Source of the DNA: CAZEDM01 sp964511075
GTDB lineage: Bacteria > Zixibacteria > MSB-5A5 > RBG-16-43-9
Direction of reading: 5' to 3'
Assembly: GCA_964511075.1 (NCBI GenBank)
Contig: CAZEDM010000001.1
Span: 1 to 64,000, forward strand
Length of the DNA: 64,000 bases
In this document: positions 26,349 to 35,371 of the stretch, in pieces
Layout of the letters: each line of letters opens with the position of its first letter
How positions within the stretch are numbered: the stretch's first letter is position 1
Notes under the pieces: model-generated
Told to the model about the DNA's origin: nothing
What the model saw: only the letters and a program-made list of their open reading frames with translations
Databases searched by the model: none
Translations under genes and position numbers: made by a program

Positions 26349-28211
26349 TTGACTAACTGGTTAGAAAAAAAAGGTCTGCATCTCAAGGGCTTAACCGAAA
26401 AAAGTATTCTCAAGCCGGGGAATTCGGCTGTGGAGCTGTGGGGGCTGCTCTGCATCATTTTGAGCATCTTGGCGTTTTTGTCTCCTCTTACCTACCTTAA
26501 ATCCCTGGGGCTGGCAGGTATCTTAACCATCTATTTCTATTTTTTTTTCTTCAGGGAATCAACCTTTAAGGATAAGTTGAAAAAACTACAGGAGCAGAGG
26601 TATGGCTATTTCTCCTCTTTAGAATGTTTGGAGAAAGCAAGCCTGCTCTTTTTGACTGAGGAAGATAGGAATAGGCTGGTCTCTTTTCTGGAAGATTTTT
26701 TCAGCCAGCTTTTACGCGCTCAAAGTCCTCTTGTTTTTCTGAAGGAGGAGAATTCCTACAGACTGTTTAATCTCGCGGGTAAAGCAAGATTTAAGAGAAG
26801 ATCGATAAAGGCAGATGACCCGCTGATAAAGCTGCTCAAAAGTCAATCTGCCTGTTCCATCCTCAACCTGGTCGAACCGGGCGAAACTCAGATACGCTCG
26901 AGCTTCAGCGGGATCGAATTTCGATCTGTGCTTTCTCTAAAAATAAAGGATGACCTGGTAGGCCTGGTGTTATTTACCTCAGATAAAAAGTCCCTCTCCG
27001 AGGAGGAGAAAAGAGCTCTGCATCTGGTGTCCTGCAGGCTTTGGTGGCTTCTGGAGACTCGAGGATTGAAAAGAAAGCTCCAGGGGAAAAAGGGTGAACG
27101 GATAAATAAACTAAGTCGAAAAAAACTTTCAGTCCCCCTGAGCGAGGCAGAGTTCAAGAGAAAGATCTTCGATCTCCATTCCCTCTTACAGGCAGCCAAT
27201 CAGCTCTATTTGTCTCTGGAGCAGAATCGGCTATTTTATAACTTCATCCAGATCCTGCAGAGACAGCTCAGCTCTAAATCGGTGGCGATTTTTCTCCCTC
27301 AGCCAGAGGAGAAGAGGATAAAGGCAATATATTCCAAGGGAATAGATTTTCACCAGTTCTCAGACCTGGGCATAGGAGAAAAAGACCCACTGTATGAAAA
27401 ATTCAGGCAACAGCAGAAAGTATTTTATCTTTATCAGATGATCGAGGAGTACCAGGGAAATGAGCTCTTAGCCCGCTTGATAGCCCAGGGTCTGCAGATC
27501 TGTTATCCGCTGAAGCTTCCGGATAATAAGCTGGGTCTGGTTTTCCTGGGAGGAAAAACCGAAGGGTTGAGGTATAAGAAAGAGGAGGATTTTCTGATCC
27601 TGAATTTTCTTGGGGAGGTGCTGAACGTAAGCCTGAAAAATATCAATCACTACAAGAGCTTAGAGGAGCTCTCCTATACCGACAGCCTGAGCGGACTATA
27701 CAACTATCGCTATTTCTGTAAACGTCTGAATGAGGAAATATTCAGAGCCAAACGCTATCAGAGGAAATTAGCCCTGGTGATATTCGACATAGATGAGTTC
27801 AAGACCTATAACGATTCCTTCGGCCATCAGTCCGGAGACCGGATCATAAAACAGCTGGGGGAAGAGATCGCCAAAGTGGTCAGATCCATCGATGTGGTCT
27901 GCCGCTACGGGGGAGACGAGTTCTGTATCATCATGCCAGAGACGGAGCAGGAGGAATGTTTAAAATTCATAGAAAGGCTGAGAAAGCATATTCACCACCA
28001 CACCTTTGTAAACGATTTCCTTCAGCTAAAACATCACCTGAGCCTGAGCGCAGGCGCCGCCATTTACCCCCAGCATGCTCGTACCTTTGAGAAGCTGATC
28101 TATTACGCGGATATGGCATTGCTTAAGGCTAAAAGCTCGGGCAGAAATAAGGCTTTTATCCACAGCGGGGAGGAGATGGCCTTGAAAAGCACAGGTTCCA
28201 TTCGGGCATAA
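26349..28211 (+). CDS. Membrane-anchored GAF-GGDEF diguanylate cyclase
   Basis: The order in this 620-residue protein is: two transmembrane helices (about 30-75), a GAF-like domain (about 95-235), a linker, a second GAF-like domain (about 285-430) and a GGDEF domain (about 445-610). The active-site 'YGGDEF' is at residues 521-525, and an RxxD inhibitory site (RSID) lies five residues before it. It should make c-di-GMP and be product-inhibited. The start is a TTG preceded by a purine-rich AGGGGGG. It is the gene just before the polysaccharide export genes, so it probably regulates them. Confidence 0.85.
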   Translation: MTNWLEKKGLHLKGLTEKSILKPGNSAVELWGLLCIILSILAFLSPLTYLKSLGLAGILTIYFYFFFFRESTFKDKLKKLQEQRYGYFSSLECLEKASLLFLTEEDRNRLVSFLEDFFSQLLRAQSPLVFLKEENSYRLFNLAGKARFKRRSIKADDPLIKLLKSQSACSILNLVEPGETQIRSSFSGIEFRSVLSLKIKDDLVGLVLFTSDKKSLSEEEKRALHLVSCRLWWLLETRGLKRKLQGKKGERINKLSRKKLSVPLSEAEFKRKIFDLHSLLQAANQLYLSLEQNRLFYNFIQILQRQLSSKSVAIFLPQPEEKRIKAIYSKGIDFHQFSDLGIGEKDPLYEKFRQQQKVFYLYQMIEEYQGNELLARLIAQGLQICYPLKLPDNKLGLVFLGGKTEGLRYKKEEDFLILNFLGEVLNVSLKNINHYKSLEELSYTDSLSGLYNYRYFCKRLNEEIFRAKRYQRKLALVIFDIDEFKTYNDSFGHQSGDRIIKQLGEEIAKVVRSIDVVCRYGGDEFCIIMPETEQEECLKFIERLRKHIHHHTFVNDFLQLKHHLSLSAGAAIYPQHARTFEKLIYYADMALLKAKSSGRNKAFIHSGEEMALKSTGSIRA

Positions 28212-28230
28212 AAAGGAATTCAATTTTCTC

Positions 28231-28258
28231 TTTACATCCCTATAATTTTCCCTATATT
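28231..28258 (+). promoter_or_regulatory. Sigma-70-type promoter of the polysaccharide export genes
   Basis: TTTACA (28231-28236) and TATATT (28253-28258) are 16 bases apart, in the 87-base gap before the Wza-like gene. Confidence 0.5.
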
Positions 28259-28298
28259 AATCTGGAGATTTTTAAAGGAGAAGAGGAGAGGAGAGTCT

Positions 28299-29273
28299 AT
28301 GTTCCGGGGAAAAATTTTTAAAATGGTGACAGCATATCTCTGGGTTTTGATCTTAATCCCAGGGGCTTTCTCTTTTGCCCAGGAATACACAATCGGGTCC
28401 GAGGATGTGTTGAATGTAAGCTTTTGGCAGCAGCCGGACTTAAACAGTGTGGTAAAGGTCAGACAGGATGGAAAGATCTCCCTTCCGGTGATCGGGGAGA
28501 TAATGGCCGCCGGCTTAACTCCGGCTGAGCTTTCCCGAAAAATTGTGGAGAATATCTCTTTTTATAACAAGAGCATCTCCCAGGCTACGGTTGTGGTAAT
28601 GGAGTATAACAGTCAGAAAGTCTTCGTCGAGGGGCAGGTTAATCGACCGGGCAAATACAGTTTTGAATCCGTCCCTAATCTCTGGGAGGTGATTCGGGAA
28701 GCTGGAGGTCCAACCGAAGCTGCGGACCTGAGTGCGGTGAAGATCATTCGGGGAGGGGAGGAGGCTGGTAAGAGCTTGAAGGTCAACCTGGCAGATATGC
28801 TGCAGAAAGGCGATCTGAGCAAACTTCCCAAGCTGAAGGTCGGTGATACCATCGAGATACCCAGATCGATTTTGAGCTATGGAGTTGAGGGGGTAACTCC
28901 CAGCTTCAGCGGTAGAGATATCTATTACATCTATGGTCAGATACAGAGGCCGGGGGTTTTCCCCCTGGAGGAAAAGGTTGATCTCTTGGATGCCATTGTT
29001 CTGGCTGGAGGTCCAACCACCTCGGCGGATTTGAGGGAAGTTAAGGTCTTGATAAAAGGGGCTACTTATTCCAGCGTGGTCAAGGTGAATCTGGAGGATT
29101 TCAGCTCCTCGGGAAAACCTTCTCGCTTTCTTCTTCATCCAGAGGACACCATAATCATCCCACAAAGGAAAGGCTCTTTTCTATCCAGGGTATGGAGTTT
29201 TAGTCGTGACCTCATTCCTCTTTCCACGGCGATAATCAGCCTCTATCTTTTAGTGGACAGACTCAACGAGTAG
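28299..29273 (+). CDS. Polysaccharide export protein (Wza/SLBB type)
   Basis: This 324-residue protein has a signal segment followed by the polysaccharide export domain ('YTIGSEDVLNVSFWQQPDLN', 'VRQDGKISLPVIGEI'). Two SLBB domains follow ('VFVEGQVNRPGKYSFE' near residue 108, 'YIYGQIQRPGVFPLEEKVDLL' near 212), then a C-terminal hydrophobic helix. It should form the outer-membrane export channel for a capsular or exopolysaccharide. No lipobox Cys follows the signal, unlike E. coli Wza. Purine-rich GGAGAAGAGGAGAGGAGAG upstream gives strong ribosome binding. Confidence 0.88.
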   Translation: MFRGKIFKMVTAYLWVLILIPGAFSFAQEYTIGSEDVLNVSFWQQPDLNSVVKVRQDGKISLPVIGEIMAAGLTPAELSRKIVENISFYNKSISQATVVVMEYNSQKVFVEGQVNRPGKYSFESVPNLWEVIREAGGPTEAADLSAVKIIRGGEEAGKSLKVNLADMLQKGDLSKLPKLKVGDTIEIPRSILSYGVEGVTPSFSGRDIYYIYGQIQRPGVFPLEEKVDLLDAIVLAGGPTTSADLREVKVLIKGATYSSVVKVNLEDFSSSGKPSRFLLHPEDTIIIPQRKGSFLSRVWSFSRDLIPLSTAIISLYLLVDRLNE

Positions 29274-29288
29274 GAGGGGGTAAGCAAG

Positions 29289-30818
29289 ATGAACTCAAAC
29301 GTGGAAAAAGGGTTTGACCTCAGAGAGTATTGGAATCTCCTGCTGAGAAGAAAATGGGTGCTTATTGTCCCCTTCTTAACTGTCACCTTTATCAGCTTTG
29401 GAGGAAGTTTCCTTTTGCCCCGTGAATATAGATCCTCTACCAAGGTGCTGATAAGTCAAAGCAAATTACTCTCTCGCTCTCTGGAGAATTTAGTCCCTGG
29501 AGTTTCACCCGCCTACAGTTCCCGGCAGGAAAGGGAAGAACGGTTAGCCACCATAACCAATCAGATAATCTCCACCGGATTTTTAAGAAGGTTAATTTAT
29601 AACCTCAACCTGAATCAAAATCCAAAGATAATCAATGAAGCCCGCCAGATAAAACCCAAGTTTCCCGAGATAAGCGAGAAGGAGCTGGTGGAGAAGATCC
29701 TGATCGAGAAGCTGAGAAAAAATATCCAGGTCGTATTCAGGGGCGAGAACCTGGTGGAGATAATTATTTACTCGGATAAACCTAAACTGGCTGCAGATAT
29801 GGCGGAGAATTTAGCGCAGATTTTCATTGAGGAGAGCTTGCGATACGAGCTTTTGGGAGTACGGGGAGCGTTAGATTTCTCAGATGAGCAATTAGCCATA
29901 TATAAGAACAGACTGGACGAAGCGGAGAACAGATTGAGGGAGTATAGGGAGAAGACCTTGAAGGGGAATGTAGATCAGAGGATAGTCTCGGACACTAACA
30001 TGAGCCAGATCGTGTCGGTGATTGATGCCACCAAATTGGAGATCAAAGAGCTGGAGGACCAAGAAAATTACACCAAAGGGAAATTATCCAGCCTCAAAGC
30101 TGAGGGTTTGAGCTTACCAGTCTCGGATAAGTTGAAAAATTTAAAAAATGAGCTGCTTCTATCCGTGGACCAGTACATCTCCCTTTTAACCAAATATTCC
30201 TGGAGGGATGCCAAAGTTCTGCCTCTTACAGAGAAAACCAGAACCCTTCTGAACCAGGTAAAGGAGGAGATTAAAGCCATCTCTAAATCCCAGGAAGGAA
30301 AGTTAAGTCCTGAGATTTTATCCCTTTTGGAGGATTATACCAACGTTCAACTCAACCTGAATTTCTTAAGGGAGAAACTCAGGGTATTAAACCAGGTAGT
30401 GGAAGGGATTAAGGAAAGGCTCTCTCGCATACCTTATCAGGAACAGACCCTGAGAAATTTAGAGCAGGATGTTGAGACCTACAGGAAGATTTACGAGATG
30501 TTCGTCTCCCAGGCCCAGGGTTCTCAGATCTCCCAGCAGGTGCAGCAGGCAGATGCACAGAACAGGTTCAGGGTTATTGAGCCGGCCACAATTCCCCTGG
30601 AACCGGTTAAGCCAAACAGGTTGAAGATCACCCTGTTAGGCTGTTTTCTGGGATTAGCCTTAGGGGGTGGCAGCGTGATTTTGGTGGAGTTCTTCGACCA
30701 TTCATTCAGAAAGGTGGAAGAGGTCGAAGAGTACTTAGGATTGAAGGTCTTAGGTACCATTCCCCGGATAGAATATCTGGAGAAATTAAAAAGGACAAAA
30801 CCGCAGGTCAGGGGCTAA
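29289..30818 (+). CDS. Polysaccharide chain-length determinant / co-polymerase (Wzz-GumC family)
   Basis: This 509-residue protein has an N-terminal transmembrane helix ('VLIVPFLTVTFISFGGSFLL'), a long coiled-coil periplasmic region and a C-terminal helix ('ITLLGCFLGLALGGGSVI') after the conserved 'IEPATIPLEPVKPNR' motif. It lacks an attached kinase; the separate BY-kinase gene follows ten bases after its stop, as in Gram-positive-like split systems and many FCB loci. It would regulate chain length and couple synthesis to export. Confidence 0.88.
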   Translation: MNSNVEKGFDLREYWNLLLRRKWVLIVPFLTVTFISFGGSFLLPREYRSSTKVLISQSKLLSRSLENLVPGVSPAYSSRQEREERLATITNQIISTGFLRRLIYNLNLNQNPKIINEARQIKPKFPEISEKELVEKILIEKLRKNIQVVFRGENLVEIIIYSDKPKLAADMAENLAQIFIEESLRYELLGVRGALDFSDEQLAIYKNRLDEAENRLREYREKTLKGNVDQRIVSDTNMSQIVSVIDATKLEIKELEDQENYTKGKLSSLKAEGLSLPVSDKLKNLKNELLLSVDQYISLLTKYSWRDAKVLPLTEKTRTLLNQVKEEIKAISKSQEGKLSPEILSLLEDYTNVQLNLNFLREKLRVLNQVVEGIKERLSRIPYQEQTLRNLEQDVETYRKIYEMFVSQAQGSQISQQVQQADAQNRFRVIEPATIPLEPVKPNRLKITLLGCFLGLALGGGSVILVEFFDHSFRKVEEVEEYLGLKVLGTIPRIEYLEKLKRTKPQVRG

Positions 30819-30827
30819 CTCAACAAA

Positions 30828-31544
30828 ATGCAGGATAAGAGAAAGAACACTCTTAATATTCTGGAATTCTATGAAAGCGAATCGCCTACCGCTACAGAAT
30901 TCAGAAGGGTGTATTCTAATCTAAGGTATTATGCCTCAGGTGAGAATTTAAAAGCTATCCTGGTCACCAGCCCAGCCCTGGGTGAAGGTAAAAGCACCCT
31001 GGCAAGCCTTTTGGCGGTAGAAGCTTCACATAGGCATAATAAAAGGGTGATACTTATGGACTGTGATCTAAGAAGACCTAATCTGCATCGGCTTTTTACA
31101 CTGGAAAAAGAAAAGGGCCTTACCGAGCTTCTGCAGGGCAAAGCTAATTTTCAGAAATGTTTGAAATCCACCCCTTTAGAGAATTTAAGGATTATGACCA
31201 GTGGACAGGAAATCCGAAACCCTTCAGACCTTTTAGAATCTCCATATTTTAAGGAGGTCATTACAGAAGCCAGGCATTTCTCTGACCTTTTGATTGTTGA
31301 CTCTGCTCCAGTGATTCCGGTTAGCGATCCTTTGATCCTGGGTCCCCTTGTGGACGGGGTGATTTTGGTGTTGAAAGCAGGTCAAACTCAAAGAGAGATA
31401 GGTAGAAGGGCAGTCGAGATATTAAAAAGTGCCCATATCAGAATACTGGGCGTGATAATGAATAACATGAAAGAGGTTTTACCTTATTATTACAGCTATA
31501 AATATTATGGCTATGAATACAGCTCTCCCAAGAAAAAAGGGTGA
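30828..31544 (+). CDS. BY-family tyrosine kinase (CpsD/CapB type)
   Basis: This 238-residue P-loop protein has a Walker A 'SPALGEGKSTLAS' (about residue 47), a Walker A' 'VILMDCDLRRPNLH' and a Walker B 'LLIVDSAPV'. Its C-terminal tail, 'YYYSYKYYGYEY', has the tyrosine cluster that is autophosphorylated in bacterial tyrosine kinases. It would be activated by the adjacent Wzz/GumC-like protein and control polysaccharide production. Its stop overlaps the GTG of the following deacetylase gene. Confidence 0.9.
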   Translation: MQDKRKNTLNILEFYESESPTATEFRRVYSNLRYYASGENLKAILVTSPALGEGKSTLASLLAVEASHRHNKRVILMDCDLRRPNLHRLFTLEKEKGLTELLQGKANFQKCLKSTPLENLRIMTSGQEIRNPSDLLESPYFKEVITEARHFSDLLIVDSAPVIPVSDPLILGPLVDGVILVLKAGQTQREIGRRAVEILKSAHIRILGVIMNNMKEVLPYYYSYKYYGYEYSSPKKKG

Positions 31545-32398
31545 ACCAGAGTAATGTTATGCAGGTCAAGAACATCCTGAGCCTGGATGTGGAAGAATGG
31601 TTCCAGGTGGAGAACCTGAAACAGGCGATAGCTCCAAAGGGATGGGCTTATTGTGAGAAGAGATTGCCCTTAAACATTGGGGAGATTCTCGACCTTTTGG
31701 AGGAGAAGGGGATAAAAGCAACATTTTTTGTCTTAGGCTGGATCGCTGAGAAATATCCGGAGATAGTAAAGGCCATTGATCAAAAAGGACATGAGATAGC
31801 CTCTCATGGATACGCGCATAAATTAGTCTTCACACAGAGCGAAGAGGAATTCAGGGGAGATGTGAAAAGATCCATAGAGGTTCTGGGTAAGCTCACTGGC
31901 AAAGAGATTATAGGATATAGAGCCCCCTCCTTCTCCATCAATCAGGAGTGCTCCTGGGCTTATGAGATCCTTTTTGAACTGGGGATAAGGTATGATTCCA
32001 GTATCTTTCCGGTTAGACATCCTCATTATGGCATCCCTTCGGCTCCTCGATTTCCTTTTGATATTAAGCTTAAAAACCAGAGAAGCTTAAAGGAGTTTCC
32101 CCTTTCCACCATCAGGCTTTTGGGTTTAAATTTACCTGTAGCGGGTGGAGCTTATCTGCGCATTTTGCCCTACTGGTACAACCAGTGGGGAATAAAACGC
32201 CTGAACAGAGAAGGCAGAAAAGCAGTGGTCTATTTTCATCCCTGGGAAATCGATCCGGGACAGCCCAGGGAAATAGTAAGCTTCTCCAGGAGATTCAGGC
32301 ATTATACTAATCTGGATATTATGAAGGAAAAGATAAAAAAACTTTTAGAAGATTTTGATTTCACCTCTTTTTCCCTTTCAGGAGCCTTAGATGCTTAA
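31541..32398 (+). CDS. Polysaccharide deacetylase, XrtA-associated DUF3473 type
   Basis: 'LSLDVEEWF' supplies the metal-binding Asp, 'GHEIASHGYAH' the His pair and 'GYRAPSFSI' the Arg motif of NodB-like deacetylases. The C-terminal 'YFHPWEIDPGQP' is typical of the DUF3473 branch found in exosortase-linked EPS loci. No exosortase is encoded in this window. The start is a GTG overlapping the kinase stop (GTGA); an ATG at 31559 is an alternative. It overlaps the next gene by eight bases. It probably deacetylates the exported polysaccharide. Confidence 0.85.
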   Translation: MNQSNVMQVKNILSLDVEEWFQVENLKQAIAPKGWAYCEKRLPLNIGEILDLLEEKGIKATFFVLGWIAEKYPEIVKAIDQKGHEIASHGYAHKLVFTQSEEEFRGDVKRSIEVLGKLTGKEIIGYRAPSFSINQECSWAYEILFELGIRYDSSIFPVRHPHYGIPSAPRFPFDIKLKNQRSLKEFPLSTIRLLGLNLPVAGGAYLRILPYWYNQWGIKRLNREGRKAVVYFHPWEIDPGQPREIVSFSRRFRHYTNLDIMKEKIKKLLEDFDFTSFSLSGALDA

Positions 32399-33260
32399 GG
32401 CCCTGCTTCTCTCCATGCGGCCCCAGCAATGGGTGAAGAATACAGTGCTCTTCGCCGGGCTGGTTTTCTCTTTCAATCTCTTTCAGGTCGGCTTTTTTTT
32501 AAAGGTATTGCTGGCTTTCGCTCTTTTCTGTCTACTCACCAGTGGGGTCTACATCCTTAATGACATCTTGGATTTGGAAAGCGATAAGGCTCATCCTACT
32601 AAAAGCAAAAGGCCCATAGCCTCGGGTAAGCTTAAAGTAATCACGGCTTTATTCTATTCTGTAGCCTTTATCTTAGCGGCGCTTTTACTCTCCTTTTATC
32701 TGGGACGGATCTTCGGACTGGTTGCCTTGGCTTATTTTGTCTTGAATCTTGCCTATTCTCAATTCCTTAAGCATATGGTGATCATAGATGTGATGGCCAT
32801 CTCCTTGGGATTTGTCTTGAGAGCTGTGGCAGGTGCAGTGGTCATAAATGTGGAGATCTCCTCCTGGCTGGTTGTCTGCACTACCCTGCTGGCACTTTTT
32901 CTGGGGTTTGGCAAGAGAAGGTACGAGATAGTTCTATTGGAAAACAAAGCAGAAGAATACCGAAAGAGCTTAGCCGATTATAGCCCTTATTTTTTAGACC
33001 AGCTTATCTCTGTGGTAACTGCCTCCACCGTAGTGGCCTATGCTTTCTACACCCTTTCTACAGAAGTGGAGTCAAAATTAGGAACATCCCATATGGCTTT
33101 GACCATCCCCTTTGTGCTTTACGGCATTTTCAGGTATCTGTATCTGATTCACCAGAAAGAGGAAGGAGGAAGCCCCACCAGAGCACTCCTCACCGATAAG
33201 CCTTTGATTATAGATATCCTGCTATGGCTTTTTTCAGTTATTTTAATCGTATACCTATAA
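32391..33260 (+). CDS. UbiA-family prenyltransferase, decaprenyl-phosphate phosphoribosyltransferase-like
   Basis: This 289-residue protein has about eight or nine transmembrane helices. The Asp-rich motif 'NDILDLESDKAHPTKSKRP' and the N-terminal 'RPQQWVKN' match the branch that makes decaprenyl-phosphoryl-5-phosphoribose (Rv3806c-like). Other UbiA enzymes with the same fold act on quinones or hemes. Its place inside a polysaccharide operon, with an eight-base overlap with the deacetylase gene, favours the polyprenyl-phosphate sugar role. The epimerase genes that normally go with this pathway (DprE1/DprE2-like) are not in the window. Confidence 0.8.
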   Translation: MLKALLLSMRPQQWVKNTVLFAGLVFSFNLFQVGFFLKVLLAFALFCLLTSGVYILNDILDLESDKAHPTKSKRPIASGKLKVITALFYSVAFILAALLLSFYLGRIFGLVALAYFVLNLAYSQFLKHMVIIDVMAISLGFVLRAVAGAVVINVEISSWLVVCTTLLALFLGFGKRRYEIVLLENKAEEYRKSLADYSPYFLDQLISVVTASTVVAYAFYTLSTEVESKLGTSHMALTIPFVLYGIFRYLYLIHQKEEGGSPTRALLTDKPLIIDILLWLFSVILIVYL

Positions 33261-33275
33261 GAGGTTATAAAGATT

Positions 33276-34352
33276 ATGCCTGGTACAAAAGTGGCGGTGT
33301 TCAAAGCCAGCCCGGAGACGGTCTTAGAGGATTATAAAAGGCTTCTTCATCTATTAGGTTATCAGAAAATCATTCATAGGGAAAAGGATACTTTAATCAA
33401 GCTGAATTTATCCTGGACCAAGTATTTTCCCGCCTGTTCAAGTCAGCCCTGGCAGTTGGAAGGTGTGGTTAAAACCTTATTAGGGGATGGATATGAAGCG
33501 GAAAGACTTTTCCCTGTCGAGAACAAAACCGTGGTGACAGACCCTGTCAAGGGGGCAGTAAATAACCGCTGGATACCGGTCCTGGAAAAATATGGTCTGA
33601 AGTTTAACTCCCTGCCTGAGACGGAGTGGATTAAATATGAATTCAGGGAGAAGCTTTTGAGATTACCCCAGCTTTTTCCAGAGGGTATAGAGATACCGAA
33701 GATTTTCATCGGAAAGCAGATAATTCATCTGCCAACCTTAAAAACGCACGGTCATTCCGTAACCACGGGAGCCGTGAAGAATGCCTTTGGCGGTCTTCTG
33801 AAGGAGGTCAGGCATTATGCTCACAAATACATCCACGAGGTTCTGGTTGACCTGATGATAATGCAAAAAGAGCTTCATCCGGGAATACTGGCAGTTATGG
33901 ATGGAACGGTTTGCGGAGATGGTGCTGGTCCTCGCACAATGGTTCCGGTGATTAAAAACTACATTTTGGGTTCTTCTGACTCAGTAGCCCTGGATGCCGT
34001 AGCTTCCAGGATGATGGGATTTGACCCCCTGCAGGTACCCTATATCAGGCTTTGTCAGGAGAAAGGATTGGGTATCGGAGACTTAAAACAGATCGAAATG
34101 GTGGGAGAGGACATCTCTTCTGTCAATTTCGGTTTTAGAACAAAAAAAAGCTTTGTCATCTGGGGAGATCAACTTCTTAGATTGGGACCCTTGAGGTTCT
34201 TGGAAAAGATTGCTTTAAAATCTCCACTTGCCTTCTGGGCACCTGCTGCCTCTAATTTATATCACGATTTGCTATGGTATCCCATTGTAGGCAGAGGAAG
34301 GATTAACAAGTTTAAGAAGACCGAATGGGGTAAATTGTTTGAGAGATATTAA
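33276..34352 (+). CDS. DUF362-domain protein
   Basis: This 358-residue protein fits DUF362: 'LIKLNLSWTKYFPA', 'IHLPTLKTHGHSVTTGAVKNAFGG', the His-rich 'VRHYAHKYIHEVLVDL' and 'ILAVMDGTVCGDGAGPR' are its conserved blocks. It has no twin-arginine signal and no 4Fe-4S motif of its own, unlike the two relatives at 37929 and 38876. It follows the UbiA gene by 15 bases, so it may be the last gene of the polysaccharide operon. Its reaction is unknown. Confidence 0.75.
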   Translation: MPGTKVAVFKASPETVLEDYKRLLHLLGYQKIIHREKDTLIKLNLSWTKYFPACSSQPWQLEGVVKTLLGDGYEAERLFPVENKTVVTDPVKGAVNNRWIPVLEKYGLKFNSLPETEWIKYEFREKLLRLPQLFPEGIEIPKIFIGKQIIHLPTLKTHGHSVTTGAVKNAFGGLLKEVRHYAHKYIHEVLVDLMIMQKELHPGILAVMDGTVCGDGAGPRTMVPVIKNYILGSSDSVALDAVASRMMGFDPLQVPYIRLCQEKGLGIGDLKQIEMVGEDISSVNFGFRTKKSFVIWGDQLLRLGPLRFLEKIALKSPLAFWAPAASNLYHDLLWYPIVGRGRINKFKKTEWGKLFERY

Positions 34353-34358
34353 AATCTT

Positions 34359-34380
34359 GTAGGGATGGAGCTTGTCTCCA
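34359..34380. repeat. Degenerate family B element
   Basis: It starts GTAGGGATGGAGC and continues with an imperfect inverted arm (TTGTCTCCA). It lies just after the DUF362 gene. Confidence 0.4.
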
Positions 34381-34545
34381 CTCGTTAAATGTAGAGTGTA
34401 GTGGCGGGTTTACCCCCCTTCTATAATCCACGGCAGAGAAAAAATAATCTTCTCTATGAAACGTATAATCTTAATAGATGCCCGAATGTATGTTCCTGTG
34501 AAACCATCAGGTAATCTTTAAAAATACCGATATTTATATATAGAT

Positions 34546-35361
34546 ATGAGTTACTATTACCGTTCATATGGTCTGGGATGGGGAGGGGGATTGCCCAAAG
34601 GGGTTAAGTACCTCCTGATCACCAATGTCGGGATATTCTTAGCCCAATTTCTTCTGGGAAACAAACTTATATATGTATTCGGGCTTACCCCGGCTCTGGT
34701 CAAGGAGGGCTATCTATGGCAGGTTTTCACCTATATGTTCCTGCACGGCGGGTTTTTTCACATCTTCTTCAATATGTTCGCTCTTTTTATCTTCGGTCAG
34801 GATATAGAGAGAGCCTGGGGAACCAAAGAGTTCGTCAAATATTATTTCATCACCGGCACGGGCGCAGGGATCATAAGTTTTCTTTTATCTTTCAACTCTA
34901 CGGTTCCCACCATCGGCGCCTCCGGTGCCATCTTCGGGCTTTTAGTAGCCTTTGCCCTAATGTATCCTGAGAGATATATTTACCTTTATTTCTTGTTTCC
35001 CATCAAGGCCAAGTATCTGGTTATATTCTTCGGCCTGCTTGAGCTTTTCGCCTCCTTCAGATATACCGGGGATGGGATCGGTCATTTTGCTCATTTAGGG
35101 GGTATGGCGGTAGGATATTTATATCTTAAGGGGGACTGGAGAATTAAAAACTTTTTCCGATTTATTACTAATATACCAGCTCACTGGAAGGAGAAATACC
35201 AGGACAGGAAAAAAGAGAAAGAGGAAAAGCTTTTGCGAAGGGTAGATCAGATTCTGGACAAGATAAATCAGCGGGGCTACCAGAACCTGACCAGAGAGGA
35301 AAAGAGAGTCTTAGAGGAAGCCAGCCAGATATTATCAAAGGAAGAGAAGGGGGCCAAATAG
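34546..35361 (+). CDS. Rhomboid-family intramembrane serine protease
   Basis: This 271-residue protein has six or seven transmembrane helices. 'HGGFFHIFFNMFALFIFG' is the L1/H2 region, 'IGASGAIFGLL' carries the catalytic Ser126, and 'GHFAHLGGMAVGYL' the catalytic His183. The last 70 residues are a charged cytosolic tail. Rhomboids cut membrane proteins within their helices; no substrate can be named. The ATG is not preceded by a clear Shine-Dalgarno. The next gene, a response regulator, follows ten bases after the stop. Confidence 0.9.
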   Translation: MSYYYRSYGLGWGGGLPKGVKYLLITNVGIFLAQFLLGNKLIYVFGLTPALVKEGYLWQVFTYMFLHGGFFHIFFNMFALFIFGQDIERAWGTKEFVKYYFITGTGAGIISFLLSFNSTVPTIGASGAIFGLLVAFALMYPERYIYLYFLFPIKAKYLVIFFGLLELFASFRYTGDGIGHFAHLGGMAVGYLYLKGDWRIKNFFRFITNIPAHWKEKYQDRKKEKEEKLLRRVDQILDKINQRGYQNLTREEKRVLEEASQILSKEEKGAK

Positions 35362-35371
35362 GGAGGGTGCC

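Noticed and set aside
28515..29165. A 216-codon open frame on the minus strand
   Set aside because: It lies wholly within the well-supported Wza-like gene on the plus strand and encodes no recognisable protein.
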